Origin: Hydrogenophaga sp. RAC07
GTDB lineage: Bacteria > Pseudomonadota > Gammaproteobacteria > Burkholderiales > Burkholderiaceae_C
Assembly: GCF_001713375.1 (NCBI RefSeq)
Contig: NZ_CP016449.1
Location: 3,949,501-4,013,500, forward strand
Length of the DNA stretch: 64,000 bases
Direction: 5' to 3'
Each line of letters begins with the position of its first letter. Position 1 is the first letter of the stretch. Of the stretch, positions 8,706-18,420 are shown in pieces. A program made the translations under genes and the position numbers. Under the pieces are notes generated by a model. The model worked only from the letters and a program-made list of their open reading frames with translations, was not told where the DNA came from and ran no database searches.

Positions 8706-9368
8706 ATGCTCACCGTCCACCACCTCAACAACTCGCGCTCGCAGCGCGTGCTCTGGCTGCTCGAAGAGTTGGGCGTGCCCTACCAGATCGAGCGCTACGA
8801 ACGCGACCGCAAGACCATGCTGGCGCCGCCCGCACTCAAGAAGGTCCACCCGCTGGGCAAGTCGCCGGTGGTCACCGACGGGCAGACCACGCTGGCCGAG
8901 TCGGGCGCGATCATCGAGTACCTGGTGGAGCGTTACGGCGAGGGCAAGTTTTCACCCGAACCCGGCACGCCGTCGTTTCTGCGCTACCGCTACTGGCTGC
9001 ACTACGCCGAAGGCTCGCTGATGCCGCCGCTGCTGATGAAGCTGGTGTTCGACGAGGTGGAGAAAGCCCCGCTGCTGGTGCGCCCGATCGCCAAGGCGAT
9101 CTCGGCCACGGTGCACAAGCGCTTCATCACCCCCAACCTCACGCAGCATCTGGATTTTCTGGAAGGCGAACTCGCCACGTCGAACTGGTTCGCCGGCCGC
9201 TCGTTCAGCGCGGCCGATGTGCAGATGAGTTTTCCGGTGGAAGCCGCTGTGGCCCGCGCGGGGCTGGACGAGAGCCGCCCCAAGCTCATGGACTGGCTGC
9301 GCCGCATCCACGCCCGGCCTGCTTACCAGCGTGCGCTGGTGCAGGGTGGGCCGTTTGAATTGAAGTGA
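8706..9368 (+). CDS. Glutathione S-transferase
   Basis: A 220-residue cytosolic glutathione S-transferase. The thioredoxin-like N-terminal domain has HHLNNSRSQRVLWLLEELG, the KSPVVTDG cis-proline loop and the ESGAIIEYL glutathione-binding motif. A helical C-terminal domain follows, ending with FSAADVQMSFPVE and the usual RIHARPAYQRAL. Nine bases separate it from the dehalogenase-type gene, so the pair probably forms an operon, and a joint role in detoxifying electrophilic or halogenated compounds is a reasonable inference. Confidence 0.9.
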   Translation: MLTVHHLNNSRSQRVLWLLEELGVPYQIERYERDRKTMLAPPALKKVHPLGKSPVVTDGQTTLAESGAIIEYLVERYGEGKFSPEPGTPSFLRYRYWLHYAEGSLMPPLLMKLVFDEVEKAPLLVRPIAKAISATVHKRFITPNLTQHLDFLEGELATSNWFAGRSFSAADVQMSFPVEAAVARAGLDESRPKLMDWLRRIHARPAYQRALVQGGPFELK

Positions 9369-9383
9369 CTTCGTTGTGCCAGT

Positions 9384-10196
9384 TCAGGCACCGTGGCACT
9401 TCTTGTATTTTTTTCCGCTGCCACACGGGCACGGATCGTTGCGCCCCGGTGTCTCCGCCTTGCGGATCGGCTCCACGCGCGGCCCCAGGCTGCGCCCGAT
9501 CTGGGCCAGGTCGTACACCGCCCAGATCGCCGCGCCGAACGCGTTGAGGCGCTCGTCGCTCACGCTCGGCGGGCCGTCTTCGGCGTGCATGTTCACCGTG
9601 GGTTGGCCGGTGTCGTCCTTGGTCAGGGCCACCAGGTGGTCCAGCGCTTCGTCGATCCAGGTGGCGGTGTCCTTGTCGCGCGGCGGCTCCCAGTCTTCGG
9701 GCCAGTTTTCCACCACGAACATGAAGCCCAGCGCCCACACCTGCGCGTAGGCCGGCAGCTCCTGGTCCTTGAACTCGGCGCGTTCGGCCTCGGGCAAGGC
9801 GGCCACCGCGCCGCGCACGTCCATCAACTCGGGGTGGTAACTGCGCTCGTCTTCCAGCGTGTCCACCGGCGCGGCCAATGAAGCGGACACCTCGGCGCTG
9901 CGCCGCGCCCACAGCGCCATGAATTGTTCGTACTGCGCGGTGTTGGCGAAGTGTGTGCCATCTTCCTGCGGAGCGGTGGGCAGCGCACCGGTGCCCAGCA
10001 GCATGGGCAACCACTCGGCCGGCTCCACCGGGCGGCGCGTGCACAGCAGCGCAGCCATGGCGCCTTCGCAGAACTCCCACTGGGGCACGTCTTCACCGCG
10101 CGTGCGCAGGTCGTCCAGGATGGCGTCGAGGGCGTCGTAGTCTTCGTTGTCCAGCGCGCCGGCGGGGTCGGGCGACGTGTTCAGGGGGGTGTTCAT
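9384..10196 (-). CDS. UPF0149/YecA family protein with SEC-C zinc motif
   Basis: A 270-residue protein of the UPF0149 (YecA/YgfB) family. The N-terminal part ([13 protein letters not shown]) is the family core. The C-terminus [19 protein letters not shown] is a textbook SEC-C metal-binding motif with CxC and C(x8)CH ligands, as at the end of SecA. The motif suggests binding of zinc and possibly a SecA or ribosome partner, but the job of this family is not established. It is convergent with the GST gene. Confidence 0.88.
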   Translation of the reverse strand: MNTPLNTSPDPAGALDNEDYDALDAILDDLRTRGEDVPQWEFCEGAMAALLCTRRPVEPAEWLPMLLGTGALPTAPQEDGTHFANTAQYEQFMALWARRSAEVSASLAAPVDTLEDERSYHPELMDVRGAVAALPEAERAEFKDQELPAYAQVWALGFMFVVENWPEDWEPPRDKDTATWIDEALDHLVALTKDDTGQPTVNMHAEDGPPSVSDERLNAFGAAIWAVYDLAQIGRSLGPRVEPIRKAETPGRNDPCPCGSGKKYKKCHGA

Positions 10197-10273
10197 GGAG
10201 GTCTTGGGGCCTGCAGAGGCCCGGGTTTTATGATGGGTTGAAGTGTATTCCGCACCCTCTGACGAAAGCCCGC

Positions 10274-11893
10274 ATGCTCGAACGCCTCAACGCCCTCTAT
10301 CCCGTGCGCTACACCGCGCTGGGCCTGTGTGTGGTGCTGGCGTTGCTGAGTCTGTTCACGCTGATCGCTTTCGGCATCGGCGGCTTCTGGTTCCTGGTGT
10401 TCACCGGTCTGTCGGTGCTCGGTGTGTACGACCTGCGGCAGACCAAAAGTTCGGTGCTGCGCAACTACCCCGTCATCGGCCACCTGCGCTTCATGCTGGA
10501 GAAAATCCGCCCCGAGATCCGCCAGTACTTTCTGGAGAGCGACAACGAGGCCACACCCTTCTCGCGCAGCCAGCGCAGTCTGGCCTACGCGCGCGCCAAG
10601 GGCGAGACCGACAAGCGCCCCTTCGGCACGCAGGTGGACCAGAACGCCACCGGTCACGAATGGCTCAACCACTCGATGGCGCCCAGCCTGCTCGCCTCGC
10701 ACGATTTCCGTCTCACCATCGGTGGGCCGGGTTGCACGCAGCCCTATGAGGCCAGCGTCTTCAACATCTCGGCCATGAGCTTCGGCGCACTCTCGGCCAA
10801 CGCGATCCAGGCGCTGAATGCCGGCGCCAAACGCGGCGGCTTTGCGCACGACACCGGCGAAGGCTCGATCTCCGCTTACCACCGGCTGCACGGCGGCGAC
10901 CTGATCTGGGAGATCGGTTCGGGCTACTTCGGTTGCCGCGACGAGAACGGCCACTTCAGCCCCGAGCGCTTCCAGGCCAACGCCATGGACCCGCAGGTGA
11001 AGATGGTCGAGATCAAGCTCAGCCAGGGCGCCAAACCCGGGCACGGCGGTGTGTTGCCGGGGCCCAAGGTCACGCCCGAGATTGCGGCCGCGCGCGGCGT
11101 GATCGTGGGCCAGGACTGCGTCTCACCCGCCGCGCACAGCGCGTTCGCCACGCCCATCGAACTGATGCATTTCATCGTGCGCCTGCGCGAACTCTCCGGC
11201 GGCAAACCGGTGGGCTTCAAGCTGTGCATCGGCCATCCGTGGGAGTGGTTCGCCATCGTCAAGGCCATGCTGGAAACCGGCATCACACCCGACTTCATCG
11301 TGGTCGACGGCGCCGAGGGCGGCACGGGCGCGGCACCGCTGGAGTTCACCGACCACGTGGGCGCACCGCTGCAGGAAGGCCTGCGCCTGGTGCATAACAC
11401 GCTGGTGGGCGTGAACCTGCGCGACCGCATCAAGATCGGTTGTGCCGGCAAGGTGATCAGCGCGTTCGACATCGTGCGGGCCATGGCCATCGGCGCCGAC
11501 TGGTGCAACAGCGCGCGCGGCTTCATGTTTGCGCTGGGCTGCATCCAGGCCCAGAGCTGTCACACCGGCCAATGCCCCACCGGCGTGACCACGCAGGACC
11601 CGGTGCGCCAGCAGGCGCTGGTGGTGCCCGACAAGGCCGAGCGCGTGTTCCAGTTCCACCAGCGCACGCTCATGGCCCTGCAGGAACTCATCCAGGCCGC
11701 CGGCCTGCAACACCCGGCCGAGATCACCGCCCACCACCTGGTGCGCCGCGTGAACCAGAACGAAGTGCGCCTGCTCGCCAACCTGCTGCCCGAGACCCTG
11801 CCTGGCGCCCTGTTGCACGACCTCACCGGTCAGCACGCGGTGTTCACCACGTATTGGCCGCAGGCGCATGCTGACCGGTTCGGGTTGGCTTGA
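10274..11893 (+). CDS. FMN-binding glutamate synthase family protein
   Basis: A 539-residue membrane-anchored protein related to the FMN-containing synthase domain of glutamate synthase. Two hydrophobic segments fill residues ~15-60. The catalytic barrel follows with [55 protein letters not shown] and [16 protein letters not shown], whose clustered cysteines resemble the iron-sulfur site of GltB. No glutaminase domain is present, so it is not a complete glutamate synthase and its substrate is unknown. The ATG at 10274 is used although the frame stays open further upstream over the UPF0149 gene. Confidence 0.88.
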   Translation: MLERLNALYPVRYTALGLCVVLALLSLFTLIAFGIGGFWFLVFTGLSVLGVYDLRQTKSSVLRNYPVIGHLRFMLEKIRPEIRQYFLESDNEATPFSRSQRSLAYARAKGETDKRPFGTQVDQNATGHEWLNHSMAPSLLASHDFRLTIGGPGCTQPYEASVFNISAMSFGALSANAIQALNAGAKRGGFAHDTGEGSISAYHRLHGGDLIWEIGSGYFGCRDENGHFSPERFQANAMDPQVKMVEIKLSQGAKPGHGGVLPGPKVTPEIAAARGVIVGQDCVSPAAHSAFATPIELMHFIVRLRELSGGKPVGFKLCIGHPWEWFAIVKAMLETGITPDFIVVDGAEGGTGAAPLEFTDHVGAPLQEGLRLVHNTLVGVNLRDRIKIGCAGKVISAFDIVRAMAIGADWCNSARGFMFALGCIQAQSCHTGQCPTGVTTQDPVRQQALVVPDKAERVFQFHQRTLMALQELIQAAGLQHPAEITAHHLVRRVNQNEVRLLANLLPETLPGALLHDLTGQHAVFTTYWPQAHADRFGLA

Positions 11894-11896
11894 GCG

Positions 11897-12184
11897 TCAG
11901 GTGGGTCGACTGAGCAACCGGATCACGACGGCGAACAACAGCCACCACACCAACAGCCAGAACAGGGAGAGCAATGCCCAGCCCAGGAGGGAAGGCCCAG
12001 GCCAGCCGCCCGACTCTGCGGCTCCAAACACCGGCAAACCGAGACCTTGAAGCAGCATGAGCGGCACGTAAATCGACACCGCGATGGCAGGGGCAAGCGC
12101 TTGCGGTAACCGATCGCCCAGCGCTATGTAGCCGGCGTGCGCAAGGGCTGGTGCGAGAAAGGCCACTGAGCGCCAAGTGAACAT
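11897..12184 (-). CDS. Small hydrophobic membrane protein
   Basis: A 95-residue protein with about three hydrophobic stretches (AFLAPALAHAGYIALG, AIAVSIYVPLMLLQGLG and ALLSLFWLLVWWLLFAVVIRLL). No family recognised. It is convergent with the glutamate-synthase-like gene, separated by three bases, and lies after the YwqK-like gene on the same strand. Hydrophobicity and the tight fit between neighbours support a real gene. Confidence 0.6.
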   Translation of the reverse strand: MFTWRSVAFLAPALAHAGYIALGDRLPQALAPAIAVSIYVPLMLLQGLGLPVFGAAESGGWPGPSLLGWALLSLFWLLVWWLLFAVVIRLLSRPT

Positions 12185-12208
12185 GCGGTTTTTCGTCCAA
12201 ATCCCGCT

Positions 12209-13333
12209 TCAAACGCGTGAACCGTCTTCCAGAAACCGCTCTTCGCGCACGAACACACCCTGCGCATCAAAGTGCTTGCGGCGCAGCAGCACGCCGCGCT
12301 CGCCGTGTTCGTCTTCCACCGCCAGCACGCCCGATTCGGTGAAGTATTTCTGCCAACCCCGCAGGCGGCCGTTGCGCTCCACGTTCACTGCGGCGGGCAG
12401 GCCGCTGTCCCAGAAGCTCTCGGTGGTGCGTTCCTGGTTGCGGCCATCGCGGCGGATCTGCTGGCGGACTTTCTGTTTGCCGTTCAGGTACCACTGCTGG
12501 ATGCGCTGCTCGTAGCCGTCGGCCCACGTGGTTGCCTGCGTGAGTTGGCCGCTCTCGGCCCACTCGCGCGACACGCCTTCACGGCCTTCGCGGCTGTTGG
12601 GATCGCGCTCGATGAAATCGGCCTCCGAGCGCTGCTGACCTGAGGGGTAGAACACGCGCTTGATGCGCCTACCGTCCTTGAGTTCTTCATTGCGCACCAG
12701 CCGGCCTTCGCGGTCGAGCACGGTCTGGCGCCGCATCTGGCCCTGCAGGTAGCTCACCGTACCGGCGACCTGACTGTCTGCGCGGTGGAGCGTGACCTCG
12801 CTGGCGCGGCCCGCGTGGCCACACACTTCGCGGTCTTGCGGCACCAGCGTCACGGCAGCGCAGCGCAGCTCGGTCAGGCGGCCGTCGGCAAGATAGCCGA
12901 TGGTGAGCACGGTGCGCCGGCCGGCGGCGAAGTGCAGTTCCTGCAAATGACCGGCTTCGGCAAAGTGTTTCTGCACGCCCACGGCGCTGCCGTCTTCGAA
13001 GTTTTCCTCTTTGCGCAGCGTGCCTTTGCCATCGAAGGTGCGCGCCACGCCGTCGCGGTTGCCGCGTTCGTTGACGCTGTACTCGCGCCGCTCGCCGTCG
13101 GCCAGCACCATGAGCACCGGACCCACGTATTTGCCGCCGCGCAACGTCTGGTCGAGCCGGCGCACCTGGCCACTGTCGTCGGTGCAGCGCATCACGCCGC
13201 TCTTGCCGGCGGTGGTGTGGCCGTTGGCGCGGCTCACGCTTTCGCCGTTGAGTTCGCAACTCTGCACCGCCCAGGCGTTCGCACAGAACACCGCACCCAG
13301 GGCCAACAAGGGCCAGCGCATTTCAATCCACAT
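12209..13333 (-). CDS. Exported MORN/YwqK-type repeat protein
   Basis: A 374-residue protein made of repeats in the style of YwqK antitoxin/MORN proteins: short hairpins with a G-x-x-x-E-x-F-x-D-G pattern, such as GKGTLRKEENFEDGSAVG and GQLTQATTWADGYEQ. A signal sequence is present (MRWPLLALGAVFCANAWA). The ATG at 13333 has a GGAG upstream, whereas the internal ATG at 13321 fits the signal peptide better but has no clear ribosome site. The start overlaps the PIN gene stop, so the two are probably co-transcribed. Function unknown; the signal peptide argues against a cytoplasmic antitoxin. Confidence 0.75.
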   Translation of the reverse strand: MWIEMRWPLLALGAVFCANAWAVQSCELNGESVSRANGHTTAGKSGVMRCTDDSGQVRRLDQTLRGGKYVGPVLMVLADGERREYSVNERGNRDGVARTFDGKGTLRKEENFEDGSAVGVQKHFAEAGHLQELHFAAGRRTVLTIGYLADGRLTELRCAAVTLVPQDREVCGHAGRASEVTLHRADSQVAGTVSYLQGQMRRQTVLDREGRLVRNEELKDGRRIKRVFYPSGQQRSEADFIERDPNSREGREGVSREWAESGQLTQATTWADGYEQRIQQWYLNGKQKVRQQIRRDGRNQERTTESFWDSGLPAAVNVERNGRLRGWQKYFTESGVLAVEDEHGERGVLLRRKHFDAQGVFVREERFLEDGSRV

Positions 13334-13760
13334 GGCTCGGACTCCACTCGCGACACACATGCACTCCGACGCGCGCCAGCCGCTTGGCCATGCAGAGCAC
13401 CGCGTCGTCCTTGCTCACCAGTGTGGCGCGGTGGGCCGCCGCGAGATCAATGAACTTCTGGTCGTCGGGGTCTTTGCAGGTGTAGGCCGCCTTGGGCGCT
13501 TCGGCCACGAGGCGGGTGCAGCGGTCGAAGGCGTCGAGCACCGCCTGCGCTGGGCGGGTCTGTGCGGTCAGGCGGCGTGCGATCTGCGGGTAGGCCAGCA
13601 CACGCACGAGTTCTTCGCGCATGGCGGTGGTGGCGATCCATTGGCCCCCGGCCAGGGCCGCGCGCAGCGACTCGGTGGCCGGGTCTTCAAAGACGAAGAG
13701 GTCGAGCGCGATGTTGGTGTCGAGCACCAGCGCTTCGGTGGTGTCCGGCACCTCGGCCAC
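13323..13760 (-). CDS. PIN-domain protein (putative ribonuclease)
   Basis: A 145-residue PIN-domain protein. The acidic active-site pattern is visible in LVLDTNIALDLF near the N-terminus, EELVRVL in the middle and KDPDDQKFIDLA plus LVSKDDAVL in the C-terminal half, giving the acidic metal-binding cluster of VapC-like nucleases. No small antitoxin gene lies directly upstream. The neighbour there is the THUMP methyltransferase, whose stop codon is two bases from the PIN start. It may be a housekeeping or orphan PIN nuclease of the group annotated as PIN-family TA toxin. Confidence 0.82.
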   Translation of the reverse strand: MAEVPDTTEALVLDTNIALDLFVFEDPATESLRAALAGGQWIATTAMREELVRVLAYPQIARRLTAQTRPAQAVLDAFDRCTRLVAEAPKAAYTCKDPDDQKFIDLAAAHRATLVSKDDAVLCMAKRLARVGVHVCREWSPSHVD

Positions 13761-13762
13761 GT

Positions 13763-15109
13763 TCAGTCCTCGGCGTCGGGCTCGGGCCGCGGCCTGCGTG
13801 CGGTCAAGTCAAAGCGGAACAGGCGGCATTCGATCGGGCCGTTCCACAGCGGCACGCGGCGCGACTCCTTGAAGCGCATCTTGCCGGGCAGCTTGAGGTC
13901 GGGTGTGAGCAGCCAGGCGGTCCAGCCGGCGTAGTGGCTTTTCCAGTGGGCGGCGAGCTGGTTGAAGAAGTCGCTGCCGTCGCCACCGTCGGGCATCTGC
14001 GCACTCTCGCGCCCCAGGCCGGGCGCGGGCGGAGCCGCCTTGCCGACCGTGAAGGTGCGCGGCTCGCGCGGCGCCGCGCGCTGGGCTCGTGCGCTGGCGC
14101 GGTCTTCCGAGCTCTGGCCCGCCACACCGGCGGCGGCGATGCGCTCGCCGTAGGGCGGGTTGAGCAGCATCACGCCGGGCTTGTCGCTCGGCGGCATGCG
14201 CTGCAGGGCGTCACCGCCGCGCAGCTCGATGGCGTGCGCCACGCCCGCGCGTTCGGCGTTGCGCTGCGCGAAGTCGACCATGCGGAAGGACACGTCGCTG
14301 CCGAAGACGATGGGCGGATGGCCTTCGGGCCAGTCGCGTTGCTGGCGCTCGGCCTCATCCAGGATGGGTTGCCACACGTGCGGCTGGAAGGGCAGCAGTT
14401 TCTCGAACGCGAAGCGGCGCAAGTAGCCAGGCGGGATGTTGAGCGCGATCTGCGCGGCCTCGATCACCACGGTGCCGCTGCCGCAGCAGGGGTCGTACAG
14501 CGGCACGATCTCGTCCAGCGGCTGGTCGGCGCAGGCGTCCCAGCCGGTGGCCGCGATCATGGCCGCGGCCAGGGTTTCCTTCAGCGGCGCGTCGCCCTTG
14601 TCCTCGCGCCAGCCGCGCTTGAACAGCGGTTCGCCCGAGGTGTCGATGTACAGGCTCACCGTCTCGGTCGTCAGGTGCACGTAGATGCGCACGTCGGGCC
14701 AGGTGGTGTTCACGCTGGGGCGCTCGCCGCGCTTTTCGCGGAAGCGGTCGCAGATCGCGTCCTTCACCTTGAGCGCGGCGAAGTTCAGAGACGTCAGCGG
14801 GCTGTGCTGCGCCGTGATCTCGACCTTGATGGTCTGCGCCGGTGTGAACCAGATCTCCCACGCCACCTCGCTGGCCGCGTGGTAAAGGTCTTGTTCGCTG
14901 CGGTAGCCGCCGTGCCAGAGCTGCACCAGCACGCGCTGCGTGAGGCGGCTGTGCAGGTTCAGCCGCATGGTGTCGCGCCATGACGCATTCAGTGCCACGC
15001 CGCCACGCGCCTTGTGCGGCGCGTCCACACCGGTGATGCGCTTGACCTCGGTGGCGAGCATGTCCTCCACGCCGGCGGCGCAGGGCAGGAAAACTTGAAG
15101 TTGATTCAT
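13763..15109 (-). CDS. rlmL: THUMP-domain RNA guanine-N2 methyltransferase (RlmL-like)
   Basis: A 448-residue class I SAM-dependent RNA methyltransferase like the RlmL half of E. coli RlmKL, which methylates guanine 2445 of 23S rRNA. The N-terminal THUMP region runs to about residue 160, followed by DPCCGSGTVVIEAA (SAM binding) and LNPPYGER (the NPPY catalytic motif). A ~50-residue Ala/Arg/Pro-rich insertion lies between NPPYGER and the final strands. The ATG at 15109 (MNQLQVF) is chosen because the frame upstream to 15370 reads through an intergenic repeat. The RlmK half is missing. Confidence 0.86.
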   Translation of the reverse strand: MNQLQVFLPCAAGVEDMLATEVKRITGVDAPHKARGGVALNASWRDTMRLNLHSRLTQRVLVQLWHGGYRSEQDLYHAASEVAWEIWFTPAQTIKVEITAQHSPLTSLNFAALKVKDAICDRFREKRGERPSVNTTWPDVRIYVHLTTETVSLYIDTSGEPLFKRGWREDKGDAPLKETLAAAMIAATGWDACADQPLDEIVPLYDPCCGSGTVVIEAAQIALNIPPGYLRRFAFEKLLPFQPHVWQPILDEAERQQRDWPEGHPPIVFGSDVSFRMVDFAQRNAERAGVAHAIELRGGDALQRMPPSDKPGVMLLNPPYGERIAAAGVAGQSSEDRASARAQRAAPREPRTFTVGKAAPPAPGLGRESAQMPDGGDGSDFFNQLAAHWKSHYAGWTAWLLTPDLKLPGKMRFKESRRVPLWNGPIECRLFRFDLTARRPRPEPDAED

Positions 15110-15117
15110 AGAAGGGC

Positions 15118-15198
15118 GTTTCGCCGCCGGGCCGCCCCAAGGCGAAACAGCCCCCTCGGGGGGCAGCGACCCGCGAAGCGGCGGAGCGTGGGGGCCAT
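15118..15198. repeat. Comamonadaceae-type palindromic intergenic repeat
   Basis: The rlmL-rpoN gap is filled by a GC-rich block containing GCCCCCTCGGGGGGC, a self-complementary hairpin, and ending GCGGAGCGTGGGGGCC. Elements with this core recur between genes in Comamonadaceae genomes, from general knowledge. Only this copy was noticed in the window. It may act as a transcript-end hairpin or a REP-like sequence. Confidence 0.6.
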
Positions 15199-15200
15199 GT

Positions 15201-16841
15201 TCAAAGCGATTTTCTAAGGTTCGCGGGGGCGATCCGCAAGGCTTCGCGGTACTTGGCCACCGTGCGGCGCGCGCACTCGATGCCCTGCTCGCGCAGCAGG
15301 TCGGAGAGCTGGTTGTCCGACAGAGGCTTGGCCGCTTCTTCGGCGGCGATGAACTGTTTGAGCAGCGCACGCACGGCCGTGCTCGACGCGTTGCCGCCCG
15401 TTTCGGTGCCCAGCGACGAGCCGAAGAAGTACTTCAGTTCGTAGGTGCCGAACGGCGTGGACATGTATTTGGCGGTGGTCACGCGGCTGATGGTGGACTC
15501 GTGCAGGCCGAGTTCGTCGGCGATCTCGCGCAGCACCAGCGGGCGCATGGCGAGTTCGCCGTGCATGAAGAAATTGCGCTGGCGCTCCACGATGGCGCTG
15601 GAGACGCGCAGGATGGTGTCGAAGCGCTGCTGGATGTTCTTGATGAACCAGCGCGCCTCCTGCAGGCGCTGCTGCATGGCGGCGTGGCCGGCCTCACCGC
15701 CGTTGTCGCGACCGCCACGGTTCTGGCGCATGGCGCTGGCGTAGGCATCGTGCACGCGCAGGCGCGGCATGACCTCGGGGTTGAGCAGGACCTTGAAGCC
15801 CCGACCGGCACGCGTCACCAAGACATCGGGCACGACCACGTTGCGCTCCACGTCGACGAAGCGGCGGCCCGGCTTGGGCTCCAGCCGCGCGATGAGGCCG
15901 AGCGCGCCGCGCACGGTTTCGTCGTCCAGGCCGCACAGGTTGCACAGTCGCTTCACATCACGCTTGGCCACCAGCTCCATGGACTGGCCACAAATGGCCA
16001 GGGCCGCGCGGGCTTCGGGCGTGTTGCGCATCTCCAGGATCTGCAGCCGCAGGCATTCGGCGAGGTTGCGCGCGCCCACGCCGGCGGGCTCCATGTGCTG
16101 CAGCAGTTGCAGGGCCATGGCCAGGCGCTGCTCCAGCGCCTCGCGTTCTTCCAGACCCTCGTTGGGGTCGTCGGTGGCCATCCGGCCCGACAGTGCCTGC
16201 CAGGCCGCGGCCAGTTCGGCCAGGCTGTCTTCGATGTAACCGTCGTCGCTGAGCGACTCGATCAGGAAATACAGCGCGGCGCGGTCCTCTTCCGACAGGC
16301 GCAGGCAGCGCGCCTGGTCGTGCAGAAAGTCCTGCAGGCTGATGTGGGCGCGGGCCAGGTCGGCCGCACTCGCCGTGTCGTCGTCGCCCGACGCATTGTT
16401 GTTGCGCGCGGGGGCATCGCCGCCCCACTCGCTGTCGTCGGGCGCCATCTCCACCGTGCCGTCGCCCTCCCAGCTTTCTTCCACCGGCGTGGCGCCGTCG
16501 AGCTTGCCTTCGATGGCATCACTTTCGCCGGTGTCGCTGCTCGTGCTGCTGCTGGATTCGGTGCCGGAGAGCATGGGGCCGGGCGCCTCGGGCATGTCGG
16601 GCGCGATCGCCGCTTCGGCGATCTGCTCGCCCGCGCTGACCGGCACATCGGTCTGCTCCAGCCCGAAAGTTTCGCGGTCGGCGGCGTCTTCGGAGCGCTC
16701 CAGGAACGGGTTCTCGTCGAGCATCTGCTCGACCTCCTGCGCCATCTCCAGCGTGGAGAGTTGCAGCAGGCGGATGGATTGCTGCAACTGGGGCGTGAGC
16801 GCCAGGTGCTGCGAAACCCTGAGTGACAGGCCTTGTTTCAC
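15201..16841 (-). CDS. rpoN: RNA polymerase sigma-54 factor
   Basis: RpoN directs RNA polymerase to -24/-12 promoters and needs AAA+ activators. The 546-residue product shows all regions: a glutamine-rich region I (LTPQLQQSIRLLQLSTLEM), a long acidic region II (residues ~55-160, rich in D/E/S), the core-binding domain, the HTH (LGLHESTISRVTTAKYM) and the RpoN box ARRTVAKYRE near the C-terminus. It follows lptB by five bases, the usual arrangement. The hpf and ptsN genes that often come next are absent; rlmL follows beyond the intergenic repeat. Confidence 0.97.
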   Translation of the reverse strand: MKQGLSLRVSQHLALTPQLQQSIRLLQLSTLEMAQEVEQMLDENPFLERSEDAADRETFGLEQTDVPVSAGEQIAEAAIAPDMPEAPGPMLSGTESSSSTSSDTGESDAIEGKLDGATPVEESWEGDGTVEMAPDDSEWGGDAPARNNNASGDDDTASAADLARAHISLQDFLHDQARCLRLSEEDRAALYFLIESLSDDGYIEDSLAELAAAWQALSGRMATDDPNEGLEEREALEQRLAMALQLLQHMEPAGVGARNLAECLRLQILEMRNTPEARAALAICGQSMELVAKRDVKRLCNLCGLDDETVRGALGLIARLEPKPGRRFVDVERNVVVPDVLVTRAGRGFKVLLNPEVMPRLRVHDAYASAMRQNRGGRDNGGEAGHAAMQQRLQEARWFIKNIQQRFDTILRVSSAIVERQRNFFMHGELAMRPLVLREIADELGLHESTISRVTTAKYMSTPFGTYELKYFFGSSLGTETGGNASSTAVRALLKQFIAAEEAAKPLSDNQLSDLLREQGIECARRTVAKYREALRIAPANLRKSL

Positions 16842-16846
16842 AGGCC

Positions 16847-17650
16847 CTACATCCTGAAGTGTTCGCCGAGATAAACGCGGCGCACGTCGGCGTTTTCCAC
16901 GATCTCGGCCGGCGTGCCGCTGGTGAGCACATGACCGTCGTTGATGATGTACGCACGGTCACAGATGCCCAGGGTCTCGCGCACGTTGTGGTCGGTGATG
17001 AGCACGCCGATGCCGCGCGACTTGAGGAAGCCGATGATGCGCTGGATCTCGATCACCGCGATCGGGTCGATGCCGGCGAAGGGTTCGTCGAGCAGGATGA
17101 AACGCGGGTTGGTGGCCAGCGCCCGGGCAATCTCGACCCGGCGGCGCTCACCGCCGGACAAGGCCGGCGCGGGCGACTCGCGCAGGTGGTCCACATGCAG
17201 GTCTTTGAGCAGTTCGTCGAGCCGGGCCTCGATGGCGGCCTTGCTCAGGGTTTTGCCGGCTTCGTCTTCCTGCAGTTCCAGCACGGCGCGCACGTTGTCG
17301 GCTACGTTGAGCTTTCGGAAGATCGACGCCTCCTGCGGCAGATACCCCAGGCCCAGGCGCGCGCGGCGGTGGATGGGCAGGTCCTGGATGGCCTGGCCGT
17401 CGAGCAGGATCTGCCCCGCGTCCGAGCGCAGCAGGCCGACCAACATATAGAAAGAGGTGGTCTTGCCCGCGCCGTTGGGGCCGAGCAGGCCGACGACTTC
17501 ACCTTTGAAGACCGCGAGCGACACGTCCTTGACGACCTTGCGGCTGCCGTAGGCCTTCTGCAGGCCCTGGGCCTCCAGGCGGCTGATCTCGGGCACCGGC
17601 GCGGCGCGCTTGTCCGGGCCCAGGGCCTTGGCCGATGGCATCGCTGTCAC
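16847..17650 (-). CDS. lptB: LPS export ABC transporter ATPase
   Basis: LptB is the ATPase of the LptB2FGC complex that extracts lipopolysaccharide from the inner membrane. The protein has Walker [10 protein letters not shown], signature [16 protein letters not shown], Walker [14 protein letters not shown] and the H-loop histidine in ITDHNVRET. The GTG at 17650 overlaps the lptA stop in a GTGA junction, giving 267 residues; the ATG at 17641 is an alternative three codons in. The ~25-residue tail before the ABC core is longer than in E. coli. Confidence 0.96.
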   Translation of the reverse strand: MTAMPSAKALGPDKRAAPVPEISRLEAQGLQKAYGSRKVVKDVSLAVFKGEVVGLLGPNGAGKTTSFYMLVGLLRSDAGQILLDGQAIQDLPIHRRARLGLGYLPQEASIFRKLNVADNVRAVLELQEDEAGKTLSKAAIEARLDELLKDLHVDHLRESPAPALSGGERRRVEIARALATNPRFILLDEPFAGIDPIAVIEIQRIIGFLKSRGIGVLITDHNVRETLGICDRAYIINDGHVLTSGTPAEIVENADVRRVYLGEHFRM

Positions 17651-18261
17651 TTCTGGCCCTCACCGAGCTGGTTGCTGGGGCGCAGGTTGGCCGGTGGCGC
17701 CGGCGTGGGGGCGGGCGCGCCCTCTTTGGGCACGGGCGTGAGCATGGCGCGCACGCGGCCCGTGGGGTTGCTGGCGGTGCGGTTGGCCACACCACCGTCC
17801 ACCGTGAACACGTCGGTCGTGTTGTTGTAGACGATCACGTTGCCCGTGGTTTCGTCGTTGAGCTGGGTGCCCTTGAAGCGTTTGAGCACGGCCTCGCCCA
17901 CAAAACGCACGGTGTCGGCCTGGCTGTCGTATTCGATGCGCTGGGCCGTTCCTTCGATGAACTCGTCCACCCCGTCGCGCTTCTGGCGGAAGAAGCCGGG
18001 GCTGCCGTTGACGATGCCGAACTGGTTGCCCTGCGCGTCCTGGCGCACCTCGACCTTGGCACCACGGATGACGATGGTGCCCTTGGTGATGATCACGTTG
18101 CCGGTGAAGATGCTGGTCTGGCGCGCATCGTCGTAACGCAGCGCGTCGGCTTCGGCGTTCAGCGGCAGGTTGCGGTCGGCCTTTTCGGCCTGCGCCGTTG
18201 CGGCAAACAACAGGCCCGCCACAAGGCAGCCGGTCAGAAGCAAGGGATGGCGAAGGCGCAT
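17647..18261 (-). CDS. lptA: LPS transport periplasmic protein
   Basis: LptA forms the periplasmic bridge carrying lipopolysaccharide from LptC to LptD. The mature part shows the OstA-like fold ([31 protein letters not shown]), and the tail is Pro/Ala-rich. The ATG at 18261 is chosen since it starts a clean signal peptide ([25 protein letters not shown]); an upstream ATG at 18309 is possible and neither has a good ribosome site. lptB follows by GTGA overlap. lptC and kdsC, normally just upstream, are not here; dsbA is. Confidence 0.92.
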   Translation of the reverse strand: MRLRHPLLLTGCLVAGLLFAATAQAEKADRNLPLNAEADALRYDDARQTSIFTGNVIITKGTIVIRGAKVEVRQDAQGNQFGIVNGSPGFFRQKRDGVDEFIEGTAQRIEYDSQADTVRFVGEAVLKRFKGTQLNDETTGNVIVYNNTTDVFTVDGGVANRTASNPTGRVRAMLTPVPKEGAPAPTPAPPANLRPSNQLGEGQK

Positions 18262-18420
18262 GGAGGTGGTGACAGCAGGAGGATTTGAGGGCACGAAACT
18301 TGCATTCATTGTAACGACGTGATGCCGGCCGAACGGGTGGCGCGACGCCTTTACCGGTTCTTTTCTCACATCGATTCAAGAAGTTGCGGCGAGCCGCCTG
18401 CGCCCCGGTCCCAGCCTCAA

